The notes beneath the pieces were generated by a model. That model worked only from the letters and a program-made list of their open reading frames with translations. It was not told where the DNA came from and made no database searches. A DNA stretch of 64,000 nt from Oceanococcus sp964629015 (GTDB lineage: Bacteria > Pseudomonadota > Gammaproteobacteria > Nevskiales > Oceanococcaceae). The stretch lies in the NCBI GenBank assembly GCA_964629015.1, contig CAZVMN010000006.1, positions 1 through 64,000 of the forward strand, in the 5' to 3' direction. Position 1 is the stretch's first letter. Each line of letters begins with the position of its first letter. This document shows positions 24,762 to 34,856 of this stretch, in pieces. The position numbers and the translations under genes were made by a program.

Positions 24762-27700
24762 ATGTCTGGATTCCGTCGCGGCGCGGTGGCGTTGCTTTGT
24801 GTTTTTGCCTCATTGTGGCCCGCGTTGTCGCAAGCTGAAACCTCACTCCAAGACAGTGTGTTTGCCGAAGCAGACAAGGTTGTGCCTCCGCGCGCGCTGG
24901 GTTTTCTGCCGGGCGAGCAACCGCGCTTGCAGGGCCGGCTCGGCGTTTTTCTGGCTCAGACCTTGATGCTGGATGGCCGCGCCAGCCAGTTCCATCTGGA
25001 ACTGCATGGCCCGAACGGTGAGACCTTGGGGCGTTATGGGCCGTATACATCGGATGCCAGTGGTCGCTACGACATTACGCTGCCGAGCAGCGCAACGGCA
25101 ACGCTGGATGTCGGCCGCTACGCCGCTTACGTGGTTGATGCCGATAACCTCATCGCCACCGCCTCACCCGCCGTTGCGGGTCGTTTTGATGTGACCAAAG
25201 CTGATGAACTGGGATTGAATCTTCACGCCAGCTATGTGTCATCCACCGGCTGGGTCAAACCGGGCGACAGCTACCCATTCCGGGTGCGCCTGACCAACAA
25301 TGCAGACAGCGCCTCAGAAAACCTGAATGTCTCCATTCCGGCCTCGCCGTCGACCCGTTTCAGCCAGGCCATCAGCCTGGGCAATGTGGGTAGCGTCAAC
25401 ACGCAAAGCCAAAGCGTGCAATGGACCATTCCCTCACTGGAAGCCGGCAAATCTGCCACCTTGGTGGTCGAGGCACAGGCCGCCTCGCTGGAACAAGACC
25501 CACGCGTGGTTTGGAAAGATTTGTCCGTCACCGCCACATTGAAGGGCGATGGCATCGAACTCAGCTCGGCCACCCACGGCCCCAAGGTGATCCCCGCTCA
25601 GAGCAGCTTCGAGTCATCCCGTTTCGGCGACAAACCCTTCCCGATGGTGCTGGTTGACTATCTGGACCCGATCATCGGCAAGCACAGCCCGGACAATCAA
25701 GCTTCGGTGCTCGATACCGTTGTGAACGATCCCGAATACCCCGGCTCCACCTTCAACTTGTACCAGGAAATGTCCTACGGACAGCTGTTCCCGAACGGTA
25801 CGGTGCCGTCCGCTGGAATAGCCAGCGCCGGCTGGGATTACGAGCCGGGTTTTGAGTTCACCCAAGCCCAACGCAACCAACTGGATCGCGTATGCCCAGC
25901 CATCACCTTGGGCGATACACCCGGCCTGATTGGCACACCGCTGCTGCCCGAGCGCATCGTTGATGGCTGGTACCAGTTGCCGGGCCAGATGCACTACTAC
26001 GGTTGGGACAGCCCAATCTTCCCCTACACCCTGCTGGCTGGCGTTCCACTGCCGATTGCCGGCAACATTGACGATGCCTGCGGCCCAACCGGCAAGGCCG
26101 TGTATGACGCGGCTCAGATTGCCGACCCGGAAATCGACTACAACGAGTTCGATTCCGACAAGGACGGCGTGGTCGACTTCTTCATGATGGTGTTCGCCGG
26201 TTGCGGCGGCAACGGGGGATCTCAGCTGGGTGTGGCTGGCGGTTGCTCGCTCAACCCGCTACCTCTGATGGACAACATTTGGCCGCATTCCTCATCGCTG
26301 GAGTTCTACTACGCCCAGGCAGAAACGGGTTTGCGGGGCTACGTCTCTGACGACCAGCTCAAAAGCCTGACCGAAGTGCCGCAGTGCTGGCTCGACAACA
26401 CGTACGACGAGTTCGGCGACTGCGCAGCCAACGGCGGCCAGGGTCTAGATGATCTGCCGGTCTACGTGCGCGTAGGCCCCTACAACGTCAACCCGGAAAC
26501 CGCCTTCGAAGCCGCCTCGGTGATCAGCCACGAATACGGTCACCACCTCGGTTTGCCCGACTTCTACAACTCGGGCACAGACTTTGACGCCTACGGCACC
26601 ATGAATCTGATGGCCTCGGACTATGGTCAACACATGACCATTTTCGGCAAGCAGGAAATGGGCTGGGTGGTCCCGCAGTTCCTGCAACCCGGTGAACAGG
26701 TCGAAGTCAGCGATTTCAGCGAGATCAAGCAAGACATCGGTGAAATCCATTGGCAAACACCGGACGGCACCCCGTACGTGCTGTCGGCGGCCAACGGCGA
26801 TCAGAACATACGCAACGGTTTGGCCTACGCAGTCAAGATGCCGGGCCGCATCCTGATCGATCCGGATAAAGTGGCGTCCCAAGCGTCGGGCGAGCGTGTG
26901 TGGTACTCCGGCCGCGGCAACGACTTTGGCTGCTCACCCACCGCTGGTCACAACCTGGATCTGTATCTGCCGGAACTGGCCGATGTGCCGGCCGGCGCCG
27001 AAATCACGCTGCGTTTCAAATCGTCCTGGGATATCGAATGGGATTGGGATTACGGCTTTGTTCTGGTCACCCAGGATGGTGGACAGACCTACACATCCCT
27101 GCCCTCGGCCAAAGGTTACTCCACCCCGAATGGCACGAATCCCAACGGCAATGAATGTCTGGACAGCCTCGACAATGGCCTCACCGGGCAATCCGGCACC
27201 TACGCCAATGGCGGCCCAACCGGCCTGTCACGTCCAAGCAGCTATGAAGACGGTTCACCGTTCATCGACGATGAGTACGATCTGAGCGCCTTCGCGGGCA
27301 CCAGCACCACGCTGCGCTTCAGCTACTTCACCGACCCCGCCTTCGACCGGCCGGGCTGGTTTATCGACGATGTTGAGATTCTGGTCAACGGTGAGGTGTT
27401 GTTCTTCAGTGACCACGAAGACGGCGCGCAACGGGGGCGCTATTACCCCGGTGGCTGTGACGAAAACTTCGCCACCTCAGCATTCTGCACCGAAGGTTGG
27501 AACAACATTTCCTCGGCCGAGGGCAATGCGGCCGATCACGGTTACTACATCGAGCTGCGTGATCGAGCGAGCTTTGATTTTGATGGCTATGGTCAGGCCG
27601 ATCGTGGCGACATGAACTGGGATGCCGGGTTGTTCATCGAATACACCGATGAAAGCTACAGCTACGGCAACAACGGCGTATCCAATCATCCGGGTCAGCA

Positions 27701-28136
27701 CTACATCGACTCCACCCCTGTGGACGGCGGTGATTGCGGCGGCGACTGTGCCGATTCCTCGTTCACGGCCAACGCCGGTGACAATCACTTCTCGGACTTC
27801 TCGACTTGGTTGGATAATTTCGCCGATCCGGAGAGTGCTTCAGGCCGCTGGGAATTCGCCTACAACTGCCTGGAAGTCGACGTTCTCGGCATGAGCGGCG
27901 AACAAAGCGTACAGCAGCAGAACGACCTTAGCGCCAGCGTTCGCATTCGCGCTGGCGAAGGCTGCGTGCCTTTCACCTACGGACGCCCCGACAACTCGGC
28001 ACGTTTTGTTCCGGACAATCCGCTCAACCCGGACCGACCGCTGGCCTCGGAGGTTGCCGCCACACGCGGCGGCGCGCTGGGCTGGTGGTTGCTGGCCATC
28101 GTCGCAGCGGTTGGATTGCGACGACGCTCGCTGTAA
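24762..28136 (+). CDS. secreted M6 (immune inhibitor A-like) metalloprotease with GlyGly-CTERM tail
   Basis: 1124 residues. The signal peptide covers about residues 1-26 (ALSQA cleavage). The N-terminal third holds beta-sandwich domains, one a DUF11/CARDB-like repeat. The protease domain has the zinc motif HEYGHHLGLPD (H590, E591, H594, D600), the HExxHxxGxxD form of peptidase family M6. MAM/jelly-roll-like regions follow, with many Asp-rich loops that could bind calcium. The last 30 residues are GGALGWW, a hydrophobic span and RRR, the GlyGly-CTERM sorting signal cleaved by rhombosortase and used with type II secretion. It is preceded by GGAGTAGCTGT before the ATG and ends at a strong terminator. 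It should digest extracellular protein. Confidence 0.92.
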   Translation: MSGFRRGAVALLCVFASLWPALSQAETSLQDSVFAEADKVVPPRALGFLPGEQPRLQGRLGVFLAQTLMLDGRASQFHLELHGPNGETLGRYGPYTSDASGRYDITLPSSATATLDVGRYAAYVVDADNLIATASPAVAGRFDVTKADELGLNLHASYVSSTGWVKPGDSYPFRVRLTNNADSASENLNVSIPASPSTRFSQAISLGNVGSVNTQSQSVQWTIPSLEAGKSATLVVEAQAASLEQDPRVVWKDLSVTATLKGDGIELSSATHGPKVIPAQSSFESSRFGDKPFPMVLVDYLDPIIGKHSPDNQASVLDTVVNDPEYPGSTFNLYQEMSYGQLFPNGTVPSAGIASAGWDYEPGFEFTQAQRNQLDRVCPAITLGDTPGLIGTPLLPERIVDGWYQLPGQMHYYGWDSPIFPYTLLAGVPLPIAGNIDDACGPTGKAVYDAAQIADPEIDYNEFDSDKDGVVDFFMMVFAGCGGNGGSQLGVAGGCSLNPLPLMDNIWPHSSSLEFYYAQAETGLRGYVSDDQLKSLTEVPQCWLDNTYDEFGDCAANGGQGLDDLPVYVRVGPYNVNPETAFEAASVISHEYGHHLGLPDFYNSGTDFDAYGTMNLMASDYGQHMTIFGKQEMGWVVPQFLQPGEQVEVSDFSEIKQDIGEIHWQTPDGTPYVLSAANGDQNIRNGLAYAVKMPGRILIDPDKVASQASGERVWYSGRGNDFGCSPTAGHNLDLYLPELADVPAGAEITLRFKSSWDIEWDWDYGFVLVTQDGGQTYTSLPSAKGYSTPNGTNPNGNECLDSLDNGLTGQSGTYANGGPTGLSRPSSYEDGSPFIDDEYDLSAFAGTSTTLRFSYFTDPAFDRPGWFIDDVEILVNGEVLFFSDHEDGAQRGRYYPGGCDENFATSAFCTEGWNNISSAEGNAADHGYYIELRDRASFDFDGYGQADRGDMNWDAGLFIEYTDESYSYGNNGVSNHPGQHYIDSTPVDGGDCGGDCADSSFTANAGDNHFSDFSTWLDNFADPESASGRWEFAYNCLEVDVLGMSGEQSVQQQNDLSASVRIRAGEGCVPFTYGRPDNSARFVPDNPLNPDRPLASEVAATRGGALGWWLLAIVAAVGLRRRSL

Positions 28137-28147
28137 AACGCACCAAC

Positions 28148-28171
28148 AAAGCCCCCTGATGGGGGCTTTTT
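28148..28171 (+). terminator. Rho-independent terminator of the M6 protease gene
   Basis: AAAGCCCCC-TGAT-GGGGGCTTTTT, a perfect 9-bp stem with tetraloop and T-run 11 bp after the stop codon. Confidence 0.9.
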
Positions 28172-28181
28172 GTACTCCAAG

Positions 28182-28214
28182 AAAAAACCCCCGCCACCTT
28201 ACGGCGACGGGGGC
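28182..28214 (-). terminator. Rho-independent terminator of the nucleotidase gene
   Basis: On the minus strand GCCCCCGTCGCC, a short loop and GGCGGGGG are followed by TTTTTT. It lies 22 bp past the stop codon of the 5'-nucleotidase gene, back to back with the M6 protease terminator. Confidence 0.88.
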
Positions 28215-28236
28215 AATGTCTGGGGGACAGACGGAA

Positions 28237-31200
28237 CTATTCGAAACTCACACGGTAGATTGACGTAGTCCCGGTGATTTCGTTCCCCACGGCCAGCAGG
28301 TTTTCACCGTTGGGGCTGACAGCCGCCGGAATGAACACGATGCCTTCCGGACCGAGGTCGCCGGGCGTTCCGGTTTCCGGGTCCTGACTGAAGTCCCGGT
28401 TGTTCACATAGGTCATGAAACGCGGCAAACGCGGGTTGGTGACGTCATACAGCATGATGCCGCCGGTGCGCTCAAGACCGATAAAGGCGTAAACACGGCC
28501 ATCCGACTGTGCAACCACCACGGTCTCCGGCTCAGGGCCTTTGTTGTCACTGCGGTTCTGGCGATCATTGTTGGTGTTGCTGGCGTTGAACACCACGCTG
28601 CCATCAAGAATTTCGAGGTGCGCGGTGATGCGCTCGAAATCATCGCCGCTGTCCGCGACAACACCGTCAGTCGTCACCACGGAAAACGACCGGCCACCGA
28701 AGGCGACCAGGCGATCGATGTCGTTGTCCCCATCGCTGTCCATGGCCATATCGCAGATGAAATCCAGGCGCCCGAGCTCTTCGTCATCGTCACGCCCGGC
28801 CAAAACCGGATCAAGGTCGGCAAAATCGTCGTAGCCACACTCATCCACATCATCACGCGAATCGCCTTCGTTGGCAGTGAGCACGTAGTTCACACCGCGA
28901 CTGGCGAAGGTGGCGATCCCATCCGGCATGTGCAAACCATAAACGCCAGCCTCTGGCTCGATGCTAATGTCATCGCGGTCACTGGCATCCAGTGCGTTGG
29001 CCATCAAACCGTAGTTCTTCATGCCCAGCGCGACGATCTGAGTGACCTGAGCGTTGGCAATGTCAATCACTGCAATGGCGTTGTTTTCCTGCAACGAGAC
29101 AAATGCGGTGGTGCTGTCGGCACTGACCGCAATGTACTCGGGCTCCAGATCATTGGCCACCGAGGTTGCATCGGGCGCGATACGCACCATGTCCGACAAC
29201 TCCGCCGCACGCGAACCGCCGGTATTGAAATCGGCAAAGCCGATCTGGGTGACACTGGCTGAGGCCACGCCGTTGCTAACATCCACCAAGGTAACGCTGC
29301 CGGGCACATCATTGGCGAAGTCGCGCAGATCGCCATCATTGGGATCGGCGGGAGCTTCACCCTCGTTGGCCACCAACACCGTATTGCCGTCCGGGCTGAA
29401 CGTCACCGCATCGGGCAGCGCTCCGGCTGGAAAACTGTCGATGAAGCTCAGGTCAGTCGCGCTGTAGAAGGCGACCCAGCCGTTATCGGTTTTCGGATCG
29501 GCTTCCACCGCCAAAGCAATCAAATCGCCACCGACAGCGACACTGTTGACGCCATCCGCATTGTCGCCAACATCGGCTACCGGATTCAGCGTTGTCACCA
29601 ATGCCGGAGCACTCGGATTGCTGATGTCCAGCACATCGACCTGACCATCCTGCGCGTTGATCACGAACAAGCGCTCACTGCCCGCGTGATAGGCGACAAT
29701 CTCCGCCGCGCTTTCGTCGAAACCGGCACCCGGCTTGGCAAAACCACCGATGCGCTCCAGCGCACCTTTGCTCGGGAGCGTGTGCACGCGATCCTGATCA
29801 ACGATGCTCAGATTTTGGATACGCCAATCGTCAGCCGGCGCCGATTCCGCCTGATCAAACGGCACCTCGGCGAAGAACGCCATCAGGTATTCGGCCAGGG
29901 CATCCTGCTCACCGCCGGTGTTGGAGAAGTCCGTTGCGCCTGGATCATTGCCACCATCGGCCAAGTCCACCAGGGCCGGCGCCACCAATCCCTTGTACGG
30001 ATAGCCGTCGCCACAGCTGGCGGTCGGGTCCTCGATGCAGCCCTGAGCGATAAAGTTGAGCGTCACCAGACGGAAACTGCGGCTGAGGTCTCCCTGCAGA
30101 GCGCCGTCGACAATGATCTGATCGATCACCGCGCCGGAATCATCCACCACGGCCAGATTGCGCACCCGGCTCGGCACCATTGCCGCACCCCGGTTGGTAT
30201 CGCCAGCATCACGCGCAGGGCGTGTCGGGTCGAAGCTGAAACGCACACCACCAACCTGCGGGAAGCTACCCGGGGTTGCCCCAACATCGGCGCCGGACAC
30301 GGCGTGTTCGATAATGTCGGCCAACTCTGCGGCGGTCACGCTGAGCGTCACCAAGCCATTGTTGAAGCGTAGCGCGGTTTCCAGGTCCAGTTGGGAAACG
30401 CCACCTTCCGGCTTGCCGGAAGACGCGTTGGCCTGCGGCGGAATGAACTGCACGTCAGCCGGATCACTGGTGCCTGGCGGCTGCAGCACCTGACCAATTT
30501 CCGAACGGATACCGCCACCGTTCTTCAACGAGATCTGAACCGCATCGTCAGTGTGACGGGCGTACCAAAGGTTGGCATCGGCGGTCAGATTGCCCAGGTT
30601 GGTCTCTTCGCTACGCACATTGCCGCGGCGACCTTCCAGATACACGCTGGTCAGCCCAAAAACATTGCCGTCCTTGTTCTGCAGCACGCTTTCCAGAGGA
30701 TCAGTGATCGCGTTGATCGCGGCCAAGGCTTCAAAACTCGATTGCGGCATCTGATCGCTGCGCCAGGCGCCGTTGGTTTGCGGATCGAGTTTGTCGGTCA
30801 GGATCACCCCGTCTTCATCGAACTCGACGATCAAGCGACCCAGGTAGGTGAAGTCACCATTGGTGTTAACCACCAGCACCGGCTGGCCGTTGGCAGCGGT
30901 CATTTCCAGCGGATAAGTATCGGCTGCGTTGTCGCCGCTGCGCAGGCTGTCATTGGCATCGGCCAGAATGGTGTTGGAACCCCCGGCAACGATGATATCG
31001 ACGTGACGCAACAAGCCGGCGAGTGTTTTCTCCACCGAGATCTGCTGCATATGCGCCAGCAGAATGATCTTGTCGACACCCGCGCTGCGCAGTGCATTCA
31101 CATGCGTCTGGATGATAGTCGCCAAGGCCTCAACGTTCGAGCTGTCAGCCGGCCGCACGCCCAGACCACCGACACTGGTGATCGCCGGCAAGGTCGGCGT

Positions 31201-31893
31201 CGATGCACCCACGATACCGATGGTCTCGCCGTCCACAGTCACGGTCACGCTGCCGGTAACGCTGCCTGGCTGGGCCGGCAATCCGTCGGCCACGATCAAG
31301 CCTGCGGTCGCCGCATCAGAGGAAAAGTCGATGTTTGACGACAGGTACGGAAACTGCGCGCCCGGCCAGTTGTCGTCGGCAGCGATAATGCCGGCAAACG
31401 CGCTGGGCGATTGATCCAGCTCGTGGTTACCGACCACCGATGCCCGCACGCCCAAGGCATTCAGCCAGGCAATATGAGCACGACCGATGCCCGCAGCATC
31501 AGTACCACCGAGAACTGCGTCAAGACTGCCGTCTTCGGCGGCGAAGTATTCCGGCCCCGGAATCCAGTTATCACCCGAACTCAAAACCAGCGTGTTGTCT
31601 GGCAGCTGCTTGCGGAAGCCATCAACCAACGCTGAGAACCCGCGCACATCGTCCGCACCGCCAGGGCCATCAACGTCGGCGAAGTGCAGAAGTTGCAACT
31701 TGAACGCTTGCGGCGTGGGGCTGGGTGTGGGTGTCGTTGATGCCGTTGGCGAGGCCGTGGGACGCGCTGTGGGTTGCGCCGTCGGCGCCGGAGTCATGGC
31801 CGTTAACGCCGCCACATTGCTTTCACTACAACCGACCAGCGCAACGCCAGCCACCGCCAGGGTCATTACCCCTGAACGCCAGTTCGAACTCAT
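28237..31893 (-). CDS. 5'-nucleotidase / choice-of-anchor I fusion lipoprotein
   Basis: 1218 residues. The start at 31893 has AGGGAG upstream and opens into a lipoprotein signal with lipobox VGC (about C22), then a Thr/Pro-rich linker of PTA/PTP repeats. The first catalytic domain is a metallophosphatase of the UshA type (LLHFADVDG, SSGDNWIPGP, VGNHELD, LLAHMQQ). It is followed by the 5'-nucleotidase C-terminal domain (ETNLGNLTADA, KNGGGIRSEIG, FNNGLVTLSV). The last about 480 residues are the choice-of-anchor I beta-propeller-like domain, ending PNGENLLAVGNEITGTTS. It probably frees phosphate from extracellular nucleotides. A triple Pho-box repeat lies 85-113 bp upstream. Confidence 0.92.
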   Translation of the reverse strand: MSSNWRSGVMTLAVAGVALVGCSESNVAALTAMTPAPTAQPTARPTASPTASTTPTPSPTPQAFKLQLLHFADVDGPGGADDVRGFSALVDGFRKQLPDNTLVLSSGDNWIPGPEYFAAEDGSLDAVLGGTDAAGIGRAHIAWLNALGVRASVVGNHELDQSPSAFAGIIAADDNWPGAQFPYLSSNIDFSSDAATAGLIVADGLPAQPGSVTGSVTVTVDGETIGIVGASTPTLPAITSVGGLGVRPADSSNVEALATIIQTHVNALRSAGVDKIILLAHMQQISVEKTLAGLLRHVDIIVAGGSNTILADANDSLRSGDNAADTYPLEMTAANGQPVLVVNTNGDFTYLGRLIVEFDEDGVILTDKLDPQTNGAWRSDQMPQSSFEALAAINAITDPLESVLQNKDGNVFGLTSVYLEGRRGNVRSEETNLGNLTADANLWYARHTDDAVQISLKNGGGIRSEIGQVLQPPGTSDPADVQFIPPQANASSGKPEGGVSQLDLETALRFNNGLVTLSVTAAELADIIEHAVSGADVGATPGSFPQVGGVRFSFDPTRPARDAGDTNRGAAMVPSRVRNLAVVDDSGAVIDQIIVDGALQGDLSRSFRLVTLNFIAQGCIEDPTASCGDGYPYKGLVAPALVDLADGGNDPGATDFSNTGGEQDALAEYLMAFFAEVPFDQAESAPADDWRIQNLSIVDQDRVHTLPSKGALERIGGFAKPGAGFDESAAEIVAYHAGSERLFVINAQDGQVDVLDISNPSAPALVTTLNPVADVGDNADGVNSVAVGGDLIALAVEADPKTDNGWVAFYSATDLSFIDSFPAGALPDAVTFSPDGNTVLVANEGEAPADPNDGDLRDFANDVPGSVTLVDVSNGVASASVTQIGFADFNTGGSRAAELSDMVRIAPDATSVANDLEPEYIAVSADSTTAFVSLQENNAIAVIDIANAQVTQIVALGMKNYGLMANALDASDRDDISIEPEAGVYGLHMPDGIATFASRGVNYVLTANEGDSRDDVDECGYDDFADLDPVLAGRDDDEELGRLDFICDMAMDSDGDNDIDRLVAFGGRSFSVVTTDGVVADSGDDFERITAHLEILDGSVVFNASNTNNDRQNRSDNKGPEPETVVVAQSDGRVYAFIGLERTGGIMLYDVTNPRLPRFMTYVNNRDFSQDPETGTPGDLGPEGIVFIPAAVSPNGENLLAVGNEITGTTSIYRVSFE

Positions 31894-31977
31894 GCTTTGC
31901 TCCCTTACATGCACGAAAAATCGACGAGGCCGTAAGCCCCGCAAACCAGCAGTTTTTCGAAACCGAAAGTCGCTGCG

Positions 31978-32006
31978 GTGACAGTGGTTTGAACATTTTG
32001 TGACAA
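31978..32006 (-). promoter_or_regulatory. Pho box for the nucleotidase gene
   Basis: On the minus strand TTGTCAC-AAAA-TGTTCAA-ACCA-CTGTCAC: three 7-bp units with 4-bp spacers, the outer two close to the CTGTCAT consensus. It points toward the nucleotidase gene starting at 31893. Confidence 0.65.
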
Positions 32007-32013
32007 GCACGCA

Positions 32014-32031
32014 ATGTCACCACGGTTTCAC
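32014..32031 (+). promoter_or_regulatory. Pho box for the PLC/GDPD-like and phoD genes
   Basis: ATGTCAC-CACG-GTTTCAC on the plus strand, two units with 11-bp period, 45 bp before the start at 32077. Only 7 bp separate it from the oppositely oriented Pho box of the nucleotidase gene. Confidence 0.55.
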
Positions 32032-32076
32032 GTTACGACGGCAAACTCACACATTTTCGTGTCCGTGGATTCTTGA

Positions 32077-32928
32077 ATGTTGCGTAAAACCGTCACAGCC
32101 CTTGCCCTTTTGCTGCTCGTTGCTTGCGGCGGTCGCGATCATGACGCCAGCCGGGCCGATGACCTGCATACGCCGCTGAATCAGGCACACGCCCATAACG
32201 ACTACCTGCATGATCGTCCACTGATTGACGCCCTGGAACAGGGGTTCATGAGTGTGGAGGCCGACATTTTTGTCTCGCCGCTGCTCGGCAACGAGCTTTA
32301 CGTGGTACACAGTGCTGGCGAGATCCGACCGGCACGCACGCTCAAAGCGCTGTATCTGGAGCCGATCCGTGAGCGTATCGACAGACTGGGTCAACTCCAG
32401 CTCGGCCAGGATCGCCCCGTGCAACTGCTCATCGACTTCAAGACTCAAGCAGAGCCCACCTGGCGAGCCTTGCAAGCGCAACTCGAACCGTACGCGGCCT
32501 ATCTGACGCGATACGACAACGGCCAGATCATCGAAGGCTGGGTGACTGTCGTGATCTCCGGCAACCGACCCACCGACACCTTAGCCAGCATGAGTCATCG
32601 GCTGGCGTTCATCGATGGACGTCTGAGTGATCTGGATGCCCCTCCACCCAGCGACCTGATGCCACTGATCAGTGACAACTGGGCCAACCATTTCAGCTGG
32701 CGTGGCGACGGCATGATGCCGAATGATGAGTATCAAAACCTGGTCCGCATCGTGAATGCCGCTCATCTCAGTGGTCATCGCTTGCGCTTTTGGAACACCC
32801 CAGACGAGCCCGGTGCGGCACGCGAAGCCCTGTGGCAAGTGCTCTATGATCTGGATGTGGATCACATCAACACCGACGATCTCACGGGATTGGCGCAATT
32901 CCTGCGCAGCCGTGAAGAGGAACACTGA
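32077..32928 (+). CDS. PI-PLC/GDPD-superfamily lipoprotein
   Basis: 283 residues with a lipoprotein signal (LLLLVAC, C17). The motif QAHAHNDYLHDRPLIDALEQ, followed by VEADIF and LYVVHSA, identifies the PLC/GDPD-like TIM-barrel family related to yeast Aim6: the first His and the Glu/Asp pair are the GDPD metal and acid-base site, and the second catalytic His is in VVHS. It should cleave phosphodiesters at the cell surface. phoD begins 2 bp after its stop, so the two form a tight operon under the Pho box at 32014. The head-group specificity is unknown. Confidence 0.85.
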   Translation: MLRKTVTALALLLLVACGGRDHDASRADDLHTPLNQAHAHNDYLHDRPLIDALEQGFMSVEADIFVSPLLGNELYVVHSAGEIRPARTLKALYLEPIRERIDRLGQLQLGQDRPVQLLIDFKTQAEPTWRALQAQLEPYAAYLTRYDNGQIIEGWVTVVISGNRPTDTLASMSHRLAFIDGRLSDLDAPPPSDLMPLISDNWANHFSWRGDGMMPNDEYQNLVRIVNAAHLSGHRLRFWNTPDEPGAAREALWQVLYDLDVDHINTDDLTGLAQFLRSREEEH

Positions 32929-32930
32929 GC

Positions 32931-34856
32931 ATGCCCCCAACGCGACGCGAAATCATCAAAATCCTCGGCGCTGCCAGCGCGCAAAGTGTGTTGACCGGCT
33001 GCATTGACAGCCGTGGCGGGCGTGCTCCGGCCAACCCGGTCAACGATGAGGAGTTCGACTTCCCGGTGGCCATGGCACTGCCCTTCGCACACGGCGTGGC
33101 CAGCGGCGACCCTATGGCTGACCGCGTCATTATCTGGACCCGCATCACCCAGAACCCGGTCACCGCCGCCCAAGTGGCGGTGGATTGGTATGTCGCCACC
33201 GACCCTGAGATGCAGAACATCGTTCGCAGCGGGCAACAACTGACTGACGTCAGCCGCGACTGGACGGTGAAAGTGGACGTCACCGGGCTCGGCGCCGCAC
33301 AGACTTACTATTACCGCTTCGCCGCGCTCGGTGCACAATCCTTGATCGGCCGCACCCGCACCGCCCCCCGCGAGGCGGTGAGTTCGCTGCGTCTGGCGGT
33401 GGTGGCCTGCTCCAGCTACTGGTCGTCCTATTGGAGCGGCTACGGCCATATCGCAGAGCGCAACGACCTTGATCTGGTGGTGCATTGCGGCGATTACATT
33501 TACGACTTCGTTGATGAAGATGAAGCCGTGCGCAGTCGTTACGGAGAGATAGACACCCGTCGCGTGGATGATCGCGACTGGACCAATCTCGACGAATGCC
33601 GCCGTCGCTATGCCTTGTTCCGCTCCGATCCGAATCTGGTCCGGGCGCATCAACAGCACCCGTGGACGATTGTGTGGGACAACCACGACATCTCGACCGG
33701 CTACGGCAACGAACTGCCCTCTCCCGAGCTGGGTGAGCAAGTGACGACGACCCTGGACGATGTGTGTCGTGCGTTCTACGAATGGACCCCGACGCGTCCA
33801 CCGCGGGGTGACGGCAGCGGCGAGTTCATGCTCATCAACGACGGCAGCTACCCACAGCCTCAGGACCCGCGCCTGATCTGGCGCAAACTTGATTTTGGTC
33901 CGCTGGCGGACTTGTTCTGCGTCGATACGCAGATTCACTTGCGCGACGATATGCCGGCTGACGCATCGCACCTGCCCAGCGGCGCAAGCTTGTTCTCTCG
34001 TGATCAGTTCGAATGGCTGACCCAGGGCATGCTGGCTTCACAGAACAACGGCAAAACGTGGCGCTTGGTCCTCAATCAGACCTGGGTTGCGCCGATCACC
34101 GTGCCGCCCATCGTGGATGGCTTTGGTCCGGCCGATCCATTGGGCATCTCGCGCTGGTCCGATTTCCCAGAAGAACGCGCTGCGTGGTTTTCCTTCCTGC
34201 GCGGTGACAATCAGGCCGGCGAACGCGTGCACAACAATATTGTGCTGAGTGGCGATGCACATGGAAATTGGGCCGCCGATCTGGTCGAAGACAACGCCCT
34301 GCTGAGCAGCTACCAGTCCGCGCTGCCGACGCCAAACTTGCGCAGCGGTTCAACGCCGACCAATCAACTGGCGGGCTTTCAGCGCCTGGGCACCAACAAC
34401 ACGGCCTTGCTCAACACGCGCGCGGATTCTGTCGGCGTCGAGTTTGCGCCCAGTTCCATGGGGCGCGGAGGCGCCGACGAAATCGTCGCCAATGCCAACC
34501 CGCTGAGTACCGTGGTCGACCAGGTGCTCGGTGCTCGAGCCTTGGAACTGGTCGCCATCAGCGGCAATAAAGCCACCCAATTTATCGAATGGGTCGACCA
34601 CGGCTACGGCATCGTACACCTGACAGCCGAACGCGCGGTTTTTGAATACTGGTGGCAGGACAAGCTGACCCCGGGATCACCTGACGTCCTGGGACAGCAA
34701 ATGATCAGCTTCGCCAACAACGACACCAGCAACGCGCTGCAGCCGAAGTATCAGGATCAGATCGACCCGGTTGGCCATCACGGGGAAACCCTTGCCGCTA
34801 CGCAAGGCGAGCGAACCGCAGCGGCTGCCCCTGAAGGCGCCTTCGACCCTAAATGA
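32931..34856 (+). CDS. phoD: PhoD-family alkaline phosphatase/phosphodiesterase
   Basis: 641 residues. The N-terminus TRREIIKILGAASAQSVLTGC combines a twin-arginine motif with a lipobox, suggesting a Tat-exported lipoprotein. A PhoD N-terminal domain (FAHGVASGDPMADRVIIWTR) precedes the Fe/Ca metallophosphatase domain with VVHCGDYIYDF, VWDNHDISTGYGN, and VLSGDAHGNWAADL. These are the PhoD ligands. It is coupled to the upstream PLC/GDPD-like gene (2-bp gap) and ends in an 8-bp overlap with the convergent GDPD gene. Phosphate-starvation induction is supported by the Pho box before the operon. It releases phosphate from mono- or diesters outside the cytoplasm. Confidence 0.94.
   Translation: MPPTRREIIKILGAASAQSVLTGCIDSRGGRAPANPVNDEEFDFPVAMALPFAHGVASGDPMADRVIIWTRITQNPVTAAQVAVDWYVATDPEMQNIVRSGQQLTDVSRDWTVKVDVTGLGAAQTYYYRFAALGAQSLIGRTRTAPREAVSSLRLAVVACSSYWSSYWSGYGHIAERNDLDLVVHCGDYIYDFVDEDEAVRSRYGEIDTRRVDDRDWTNLDECRRRYALFRSDPNLVRAHQQHPWTIVWDNHDISTGYGNELPSPELGEQVTTTLDDVCRAFYEWTPTRPPRGDGSGEFMLINDGSYPQPQDPRLIWRKLDFGPLADLFCVDTQIHLRDDMPADASHLPSGASLFSRDQFEWLTQGMLASQNNGKTWRLVLNQTWVAPITVPPIVDGFGPADPLGISRWSDFPEERAAWFSFLRGDNQAGERVHNNIVLSGDAHGNWAADLVEDNALLSSYQSALPTPNLRSGSTPTNQLAGFQRLGTNNTALLNTRADSVGVEFAPSSMGRGGADEIVANANPLSTVVDQVLGARALELVAISGNKATQFIEWVDHGYGIVHLTAERAVFEYWWQDKLTPGSPDVLGQQMISFANNDTSNALQPKYQDQIDPVGHHGETLAATQGERTAAAAPEGAFDPK

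Noticed and set aside
31700..31830. The Thr/Pro-rich repeat in the nucleotidase gene as a DNA repeat element
   Set aside because: It encodes the lipoprotein's flexible linker and varies between units, so it is a coding low-complexity region rather than a mobile or CRISPR-like repeat.
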